This document shows, one piece after another, positions 58,354 to 64,000 of a DNA stretch of 64,000 bases. Position 1 is the first letter of the stretch, and every line of letters starts with the position of its first letter. Under the pieces are notes generated by a model. The model was not told the DNA's origin. It did no database searches and saw only the letters and a list, made by a program, of their open reading frames with translations. Origin of the DNA: Tangfeifania diversioriginum (GTDB lineage Bacteria; Bacteroidota; Bacteroidia; Bacteroidales; Prolixibacteraceae); assembly GCA_945873105.1 (NCBI GenBank), contig CAMCBW010000018.1:1-64000 (forward strand), in the 5' to 3' direction. The position numbers and the translations under genes were made by a program.

Positions 58354-59076
58354 TCAACAGGAAATCCTGTCAGTCAGAAGATCATCAATCTGCCGGGCAA
58401 GCTGATTGGTAATATCCCCAATTGAAATCAACATTTCAACGCCATTTGGATCCAGCTTTTCACCATACAGCTCCCTAAACAGTTCGGCCATCAGGGAGAT
58501 GCTGCACAAGGGGGATTTCAGATCGTGTGCTGCCTTTCCGGCAAACTTCAACACCTCACTGTACCGGCACTCAAGCGCTGCAATTTTTTGTCGTGCCTCC
58601 ATCCACCGGATGATCTGACCCGCCAAAAGTTGAAGGGACCGGATTTGCTCCTCCTTCAGCCGGAGCGGTTCATATCCAAAGATACCCAACGCACCAACCA
58701 CCTGTCCGGTGGCTGCCACCAGGGGCACTCCGGCGTAAGAGACGAAACCTCCAACTTGATTGATCAGTGGGTGGTTGCAAAACCTTTCATCTATCCGGGC
58801 GTCGGGAACAAGGAGCAAACCTCCCTTCTCCAGCATTGTGTAGGCGCCAAAAGCGATTTCGAGGCTGAACTCAACCGCTGTGGCGCCCCAACAGGATTTG
58901 ACCCATTCGCGCTTGTCGTCCACAAAGGTGATCATGGCTGCGGGTGTACCACCAACCTGAGCGGCAAGGAGGGCGAAATCGGCAAACTCTTTTTCGGGTG
59001 GAGTGTCCAAAATTCCGAATGCAAGCAATGACTCCAAACGGGATGGATCGTTGATCAACGAAGTTGGTTCATTCAT
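58354..59076 (-). CDS. GAF domain protein with HisKA but no ATPase domain
   Basis: 240 residues. A GAF domain at about 20-160 (LLAAQVGGTPAAMITFVDDK, REWVKSCWG, FVSYAGVPLVAATGQVVGAL) is followed by a DHp helix pair with the H-box KFAGKAAHDLKSPLCSISLM. The protein ends at DDLLTDRISC, where a HATPase domain should begin. It may serve as a phosphotransfer or dimerisation partner of another kinase, or be a truncated gene. No frame carrying the ATPase domain follows downstream; the DNA there is a terminator. Confidence 0.82.
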   Translation of the reverse strand: MNEPTSLINDPSRLESLLAFGILDTPPEKEFADFALLAAQVGGTPAAMITFVDDKREWVKSCWGATAVEFSLEIAFGAYTMLEKGGLLLVPDARIDERFCNHPLINQVGGFVSYAGVPLVAATGQVVGALGIFGYEPLRLKEEQIRSLQLLAGQIIRWMEARQKIAALECRYSEVLKFAGKAAHDLKSPLCSISLMAELFRELYGEKLDPNGVEMLISIGDITNQLARQIDDLLTDRISC

Positions 59077-59165
59077 GGTAACATATTTTTAAGCTTAGGA
59101 CTGGCGGCTTCTAATTGCCTGAAATTACAAAATCAGGATGGAATTGGCGTATTTTTTTAACTCAA

Positions 59166-60308
59166 TCAATAAGTTGGTCTACTGACAAAAATAGATAGAA
59201 AATTCTCAACAAACTCCGTTGTATTGAAGCCCGGTTTTACCTGATTGACGCTGCCGCAAAAGGCAATCCTCTTTGCGGGACACCAGGCAATCCGGGAGCC
59301 CCAAAAACCTCCGTGGCCAAAATAGGTATCTCCGTTAAATTGATATTGGTAGAGACCCAATCCATAGAAACCAGTTTTGCCAGATTTCATTTGGTGTGGC
59401 AGCATCGAGGTCATTTTATTTAAGGTCGCCTCATTTTTGTACAATTCCCCATCGAAAAGCGCTTTCAGAAAGAGCGCCAGATCTGCTGTGGTAGAAACGA
59501 CACCTCCACCGGCCCAATCGTAGGAGGTATTTAGGGTTTTGGTAATGTCGCGTTTCCCCATAAAAGAATGAGCCATTTTCCCATTCCCGACTGCGGGTTC
59601 ATAATACTCAAAATAGCTATTTTTCATTTCAAGTGGCACGAAAATTCTTGACCTGAATTGCTGTGCCAGCGTCTGCCAAGACAGTTTTTCGATGATCAGC
59701 CCCAGCAGGAAATAGTTGACATCCGAATAGTAAAATCCAAAGCCGGGTGCATGTTTGGCCTTCTTGTGGAGCCGGTACTTGTAGTAACGATTCATGAGTT
59801 TCTCCGGATTCCAGGCCTGCTTTTTGTGCATTATTTCATTCAGGTAAAACCTAAATGCACCATCCGTAAAAATATCGGCCAAACCGCTCTGGTGCTGCAA
59901 AAGCTGTTTCAGGGTAATACTGTCGCCGTAAGCATTCCCCTTGTAATAACTTAGTTCGGAAACCCTGACAAAAGGCACCTCCTTCAGGTATTTCGAAATT
60001 TTTTCATCGATATCCAAAAGACCCTCCTCCTGCATTTGCAGGATGACAGTGGCTGTCATGGTTTTGGTGATGCTGGCGATTTTAAACTGATTGTCCTTGT
60101 CAGCCACTTCTGTAACTCCATCCGAATAGCCGGCAGCTCCACAAAATACCCTGTCTCCCTCTGAAAGGTAAATTTGAATGCTGGGGATAGGGTTTTTACC
60201 CTTGGGCTTCAGGTACCCTTGCATGGTTTCATGGATTACACCGGTTGATTGGCCAAAACAGGTCAATCCAGCTATCAGCATCCAAAAAAGCAGGAATTGT
60301 TTTTTCAC
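59166..60308 (-). CDS. Secreted serine hydrolase, beta-lactamase class C fold
   Basis: About 380 residues if started at the GTG at 60308, which places a signal peptide (KKQFLLFWMLIAGLTCFG-Q) at the start; an ATG at 60365 or 60428 would add residues encoded by repeat DNA. Catalytic motifs: Ser-x-x-Lys in FKIASITKTMTATV, Tyr-x-Asn-like in YYSDVNYFLLGLI and His-Gly-Gly in TYFGHGGFWGSR. A peptidase, esterase or beta-lactamase role is possible. Confidence 0.85.
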   Translation of the reverse strand: MKKQFLLFWMLIAGLTCFGQSTGVIHETMQGYLKPKGKNPIPSIQIYLSEGDRVFCGAAGYSDGVTEVADKDNQFKIASITKTMTATVILQMQEEGLLDIDEKISKYLKEVPFVRVSELSYYKGNAYGDSITLKQLLQHQSGLADIFTDGAFRFYLNEIMHKKQAWNPEKLMNRYYKYRLHKKAKHAPGFGFYYSDVNYFLLGLIIEKLSWQTLAQQFRSRIFVPLEMKNSYFEYYEPAVGNGKMAHSFMGKRDITKTLNTSYDWAGGGVVSTTADLALFLKALFDGELYKNEATLNKMTSMLPHQMKSGKTGFYGLGLYQYQFNGDTYFGHGGFWGSRIAWCPAKRIAFCGSVNQVKPGFNTTEFVENFLSIFVSRPTY

Positions 60309-60380
60309 GCTTCTTGATTTTATAATTGGTATGAAGGAATATCTTACTTGGATTCTTTCCCACATTGTGTTGAATTGTAA

Positions 60381-60490
60381 TGTCGCGCAAGGAACGCAAA
60401 GAAAAACTACGATAGAATCATTTGTCAATTCCTCAATGCACTATACAGATGCTCGGAAATCAGTTAAATTTACATATTCTTTGCGTTTCA
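60381..60490. repeat. CGCAAAG-type inverted repeat, copy 4
   Basis: TGTCGCGCAAGGAACGCAAAG (two words from 60381) with a partial inverse TTCTTTGCGTTTC at 60478. It lies between the divergent serine hydrolase and ThuA-like genes. Confidence 0.6.
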
Positions 60491-60623
60491 GCCAACTTTT
60501 CAAGCTCCACCAGAATATTTCCCACACCAATAGATGCGACAAATACGAAGATATTTTAGTTCATTGTACCTCAACAAACAAACGGGAATCTATGTATTTT
60601 TAAGGCAGCTAAAAAATCCAATT

Positions 60624-61358
60624 ATGAGAAAATTGTTCACTTTTGTCACCTTGCTTGTGGCTGTCCTGGTTTTTAGTACCGGCTACGCAACAGCAAAAAA
60701 ACCCATACGAATCCTGGTGGTTACGGGAGGCCATAATTACGACAAACCCTCTTTCAACGAGATGCTGAATAGTCTGGGAACAGGCATCACCAACCAGGTT
60801 GCAGAATTGCCTGTTGCTTACGACCAATTTCTGCCAGAAAACAGGGGTAAATATGATGTGCTTGTTTTCTACCATATGTGGCAAAAAATCACGCCGGAGC
60901 AAGAGAAAGTTTTTGCCGAATGCATCAGGGAGGGGAAACCGCTGGTGGTCCTTCACCACAGCATCTGCGCCTTCGACGAATGGCCGGAATACTGGAACAT
61001 CGTGGGCGGCAAATATTTTCACAAACCCACTACCGTGAATGGCAAGGAGTATGCTGCCTGCAGCTATATCCATGACACCCGCTTTACGGTGAATGTGGCT
61101 AAGAAAAAGCATCCGGTCACCAAAGGGGTGAAGGATTTTGAAATTTTCGACGAGACCTACAAAGGATACTATGTGGCCGATGGTGCTGTGCCATTGCTGA
61201 CAACCACCGAAAAATCAAGCACTCCGGTGATTGGCTGGGCCCATCAATATGGCAAGGCCAGGGTCGTTACCCTGCAAAGCGGACATGCAACCCCAACCTT
61301 CCAAAATGAAAGTTACCGCAAATTGTTGAAGCAATCCATTGAATGGGCATCCAACTGA
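60624..61358 (+). CDS. Secreted ThuA-like protein
   Basis: 244 residues from the Met at 60624, which gives a signal peptide (LFTFVTLLVAVLVFSTGYATA). Motifs of the ThuA glutamine-amidotransferase-like fold: IRILVVTGGHNYDKPSFNEM, GKYDVLVFYHMW and VLHHSICAFDEWPEYWNIVG, then VIGWAHQYGKARVVTLQSGH. ThuA proteins are linked to trehalose/disaccharide use in rhizobia and are frequent in glycan-degrading Bacteroidetes. The longer frame upstream contains repeat DNA and was not used. Confidence 0.9.
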   Translation: MRKLFTFVTLLVAVLVFSTGYATAKKPIRILVVTGGHNYDKPSFNEMLNSLGTGITNQVAELPVAYDQFLPENRGKYDVLVFYHMWQKITPEQEKVFAECIREGKPLVVLHHSICAFDEWPEYWNIVGGKYFHKPTTVNGKEYAACSYIHDTRFTVNVAKKKHPVTKGVKDFEIFDETYKGYYVADGAVPLLTTTEKSSTPVIGWAHQYGKARVVTLQSGHATPTFQNESYRKLLKQSIEWASN

Positions 61359-61383
61359 CAATTGGATAGGCTGCGTAACTACC

Positions 61384-62964
61384 TTACCAATTGTCAGTCC
61401 TGAAAGGAGAGGCAGGGAGGTTGGCCTTGTTGTAGAGATTAACCTTGGGATTGGCGTTCCAGCCATAGCGGACCGCCACCGGACTGGTCACCCCCGGAGC
61501 AGCTACCAGGATGGTATTCCCCTCTATCTTTGCCTCTGCCGCCACGAACACCTTGTCTGGCCCGGCAATGGCAAATCCCGTCAGTGGACCATCTTTGGCC
61601 ATTAATCCTTTGCCAGTCGCCTCAAATTTGACTCGGATCTTGTCACCCTCAACGAGGTAGTAATCAAAGATTGGGCCTGAATAGTCAACATTTTCCCCAT
61701 AAACCTTCCCCATCGCTGCCAGGGCCAGCCGGTGGCCGATCTCCTGCTTGTTCTTGGGATGGATGTTGCCCATGTCCTGCGGATCGGCATTGTCGATGGC
61801 CACTGCCATGGCCGTGTTCCGGACCGACAAATTCTGCAGCTGGGACTCCCTGACATAGGTCAATCCCTTTCCTGCAGCGGCTTCTGTATCATAAGCTTTG
61901 CCATAATTGGCCAACTGCACGTATAAAAATGGGAATTCCCCCTGACCCCAGGCTGCACGCCAGTCGGCAATGAGCGTCTCCATCAGTTCGCGGTAGACCT
62001 GCTGTGAGTTTTGGTTCGATTCGCCCTGGTACCAGATGGCACCCCGAATGGCATATGGAACCAGTGGAGCTACCATCCCGTTGTAAAGTACGCAGGGATT
62101 GTGCTGATCGACCCTTGGGTCCCTGTTTTTGGGAGCCCTCGGTTCATCCTTGCCATCAGCTTTGGCTTTGGCAGCCTCCACTTTCCATTTTTCGACCTGC
62201 TCCTGGTAAGTCAGCAGATCCTTCAATGACGGAAGATATTCGGCCTTTTTCTTCAGGTAGCCATCCATCATGAATTTCAGGTTGGGGTTTGATTCCATGG
62301 AGGGTTTGCTGATCCAGGCCTCGGCAGTGCTTGCCCCGTACGCTGTGGTAATCAACCCTATCGGGACTTTGCTTTTCAGGTAAAGCTCCCGTCCAAAGAA
62401 ATAGGCCGCTGCCGAAAGGTGGCCGACCGTGGCCGGAGAAACCAATTCCCACTTCCCTTCCACCTTCTCCTGCAACTCATCGGTGGGTGTAAATGCCGTA
62501 TCGAATACCCTGATTTCGGGATAGTTCGCATTGGCTACCTCCTCCTTCTCGTTGATCACCCCGCACCAGTAGCGGTCTTCACGGGCTACGGTCATGTCCA
62601 TGTTCGACTGCCCGGAACACAACCATACTTCACCGATGAATACATCCGAAAGGGTGAGGGTGTTCTCCCCCTTTACCGTCATTTGAAAGGGACCACCGGC
62701 CTTGGCGGGATTTAATCGAACCATCCATTTGCCATCCTTGCCGGTTACCACGGATTGCTCCTGGCTCCCCAGCCTTACAACGACCGACTCTCCCGGACTG
62801 GCCTTCCCCCATACGGGGATTGCACGTTCCCGTTGCAGTACCATGTGGTCCTGGAAAGGGCTGGCCAGGGATACTACTGCGAAAATTGGTTTTGAAAGGC
62901 CTATGGACAACAAGATGACCAGCGCCAGTCCTGCAAATTTTGGACTTGTAAATTTCATCTTCAC
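61384..62964 (-). CDS. Sialate O-acetylesterase-like (SASA domain) SGNH esterase
   Basis: 526 residues with a signal peptide (FAGLALVILLSIGLSKPIFA). The SGNH Ser is in WLCSGQSNMDMTVA, the second block is RGAIWYQGESNQNSQQVYRE, and the DxxH-like end is DNADPQDMGNIHPKNKQEIG. An N-terminal beta-sandwich (RERAIPVWGKASPGESVVVR) precedes the catalytic domain. Such enzymes deacetylate sialic acids, xylan or pectin. It lies 195 bases from a GH105 gene on the same strand, which favours a pectin or acetylated polysaccharide substrate. Confidence 0.9.
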   Translation of the reverse strand: MKMKFTSPKFAGLALVILLSIGLSKPIFAVVSLASPFQDHMVLQRERAIPVWGKASPGESVVVRLGSQEQSVVTGKDGKWMVRLNPAKAGGPFQMTVKGENTLTLSDVFIGEVWLCSGQSNMDMTVAREDRYWCGVINEKEEVANANYPEIRVFDTAFTPTDELQEKVEGKWELVSPATVGHLSAAAYFFGRELYLKSKVPIGLITTAYGASTAEAWISKPSMESNPNLKFMMDGYLKKKAEYLPSLKDLLTYQEQVEKWKVEAAKAKADGKDEPRAPKNRDPRVDQHNPCVLYNGMVAPLVPYAIRGAIWYQGESNQNSQQVYRELMETLIADWRAAWGQGEFPFLYVQLANYGKAYDTEAAAGKGLTYVRESQLQNLSVRNTAMAVAIDNADPQDMGNIHPKNKQEIGHRLALAAMGKVYGENVDYSGPIFDYYLVEGDKIRVKFEATGKGLMAKDGPLTGFAIAGPDKVFVAAEAKIEGNTILVAAPGVTSPVAVRYGWNANPKVNLYNKANLPASPFRTDNW

Positions 62965-63045
62965 TTCAGGTATTAATCAATGCTATTGTAATTCTCCCCA
63001 ATTTCCCTTCAGCAAGGAAATTCAAGGTCGTTAATCTAATGATTG

Positions 63046-63119
63046 TTCAACCCCGGCTGGGGTCGCATGTTTGTAGAAAATCATGAGTTCTATAAACATC
63101 TGACTCCTCCGGAGTCAAA
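63046..63119. repeat. REP-like element with two palindromes and arms
   Basis: AACCCCGGCTGGGGT (63049-63063) and TGACTCCTCCGGAGTCA (63101-63117) flank arms ATGTTTGTAGAA (63067) and TTCTATAAACAT (63088). The order palindrome-arm-arm-palindrome with GTAGAA cores resembles the 170-bp element at 5423 and 53121. Confidence 0.65.
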
Positions 63120-63158
63120 TAATTTTCCCAGGTAAAAACATTTAAATGTAAGAATAAA

Positions 63159-64000
63159 TCATTTCTTCATCTTATACACTTCGCTTCCTGCCAGCAAAAA
63201 GCAGCCCAGTCCGTAATCTTCAAAATCCGGTTTGCTGGTGTAACTTACTGGCTGACTATCGGAGGGTTGTTTTCCAGTGCCCTGGGTATAACCCAGAAAT
63301 CCATCCGGATGTACCGCTTCGTTGGCCATGGCATTCCAGCCTTTGGTGATGGCCGGCAGGTATTTTTTGGCGCTCAGCAGACCATGGTTCACACCCCAGG
63401 CCATGCCGTAGACAAACAAGGCAGTTCCTGTTGTCTCCTTGCCGCCGAAATTATTCGGATCGTGGAGGCTGGCATTCCAGAAACCATCTTCCCGCTGGAT
63501 GGGCAGGAGTGCCTTCATCATCTCCAGATAAGTTTTCTTGTACTCCTTGTAGTGCGGGTCGTTGGGCAGTATTTCAATTACCTTGACCAATGCAGCCACC
63601 ACCCAGCCGTTGCCGCGCGACCAGTAGCAGTCTTCTCCATTGGGTTCAGTGTAGGGAGGCAGGAAATCCTTGTCGCGCCACCAGAGTTTCTCCTTCTTGT
63701 TGTACAATCCTTGCGTCACTTTGCAGTCGTTGTACATCTGGTACATGCGTTCTGAATATTTGTAGTCTCCGGTAATCTTCTGCAGCTTGGCAAAGACCGG
63801 CATCCCCATCTGCAGGGCATCGATCCAGTTCCAGTCGTTGATCTTGTCGCTGCTGATCATCAGATCGATGGAGGCCTGGATATCCTTCATTCGTTCCGGT
63901 TTCTTATCCATTTCATAGAGATCGAGGTAGGTTTGTCCGCAGCACTGGTTGTCGGCGTTACGGGTTTTGATGCCATCGCGCAGGCCCCATTTGTGTGCTT
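63159..64000 (-). CDS. GH105 unsaturated rhamnogalacturonyl hydrolase-like protein, partial
   Basis: The C-terminal 280 residues are visible; the gene runs off the window at 64000 and its start is not seen. The frame is open upstream of the first in-window Met, reading WGLRDGIKTRNADNQ and TYLDLYEMDKKPERM. Family motifs: WNWIDALQMGMPVFAKLQKI, WWRDKDFLPPYTEPNGEDCY and WSRGNGWVVAALVKVIEILP. GH105 removes unsaturated uronic acids from pectin lyase products. Near the C-terminus, TSKPDFEDYGLGCFLLAGSE is typical. Confidence 0.88.
   Translation of the reverse strand, partial: AHKWGLRDGIKTRNADNQCCGQTYLDLYEMDKKPERMKDIQASIDLMISSDKINDWNWIDALQMGMPVFAKLQKITGDYKYSERMYQMYNDCKVTQGLYNKKEKLWWRDKDFLPPYTEPNGEDCYWSRGNGWVVAALVKVIEILPNDPHYKEYKKTYLEMMKALLPIQREDGFWNASLHDPNNFGGKETTGTALFVYGMAWGVNHGLLSAKKYLPAITKGWNAMANEAVHPDGFLGYTQGTGKQPSDSQPVSYTSKPDFEDYGLGCFLLAGSEVYKMKK

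Overview
The window looks like a chromosomal segment of an anaerobic or facultatively anaerobic member of the Bacteroidetes (Bacteroidales/Marinilabiliales-like). The gene content points that way: IorAB, an anaerobic sulfatase maturase, DUF4954 next to glmS, a CarboxypepD-reg TonB-dependent receptor, BlaI/M56 pairs, LytTR two-component genes, and several promoters of the Bacteroidetes form TTG-N19-21-TAnnTTTG. No rRNA, tRNA, CRISPR array or phage was seen. All names come from recognising protein motifs by eye; no database was searched.

Layout. 0-6 kb is a decayed accessory zone: an IS66-like edge, a truncated Bro-N gene, a toxin gene cut off by a REP-like repeat, an orphan HicB and dense repeats around a secreted PHP phosphodiesterase. 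6-16 kb is mostly minus-strand housekeeping and glycan genes: GH76, glmS-DUF4954, a PAS/HTH regulator, an exported Gfo/Idh oxidoreductase, prfB with an intact programmed frameshift, and recX. 16-30 kb is plus-strand: mobA, DUF1697, DinB, 3-methyladenine glycosylase I, YdeI, GNATs, GH127, a methyltransferase, a complete-looking subclass B1 metallo-beta-lactamase, a serine hydrolase, HigBA and HIT. A histidine kinase/LytTR pair within it has been fused by a deletion. 31.3-37 kb is a six-gene sulfur respiration island: a Tat-exported molybdopterin oxidoreductase, a four-cluster ferredoxin, an NrfD/PsrC membrane subunit, two half-length YeeE/YedE proteins, and a rhodanese-like protein whose catalytic Cys is Ser and whose only Cys is the last residue of a Lys-rich GGC tail. 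mobA at 16 kb would serve the molybdenum cofactor of this enzyme.

37-49 kb holds Kup, CvfB, IorBA, anSME, a TonB-dependent receptor, a frameshifted ORF6N gene, ornithine aminotransferase and an ABC pair. 49-55 kb is a regulatory and toxin-antitoxin zone. It has three copies of a promoter-plus-hairpin element that look like very small RNAs, a DUF2442/DUF4160 pair, blaI-M56 behind three phased AACTA-N7-TAGTT dyads, and two back-to-back toxin-antitoxin modules. 55-64 kb carries sugar metabolism genes (GntP permease, exported isomerase, ThuA, sialate O-acetylesterase-like, GH105 running off the edge), a Spy-like protein with a collagen-like tail, a GAF/HisKA protein without an ATPase domain and a second serine hydrolase.

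Intergenic DNA is unusually repeat-rich. There are REP-like palindromes, a 170-bp nested inverted repeat present twice, CGCAAAG-type inverted repeats, and three kinds of degenerate word arrays that supply start or stop codons to neighbouring genes. The strongest leads are the sulfur island with its GGC-tail protein, the phased operator array upstream of blaI, and the three small-RNA-like elements.
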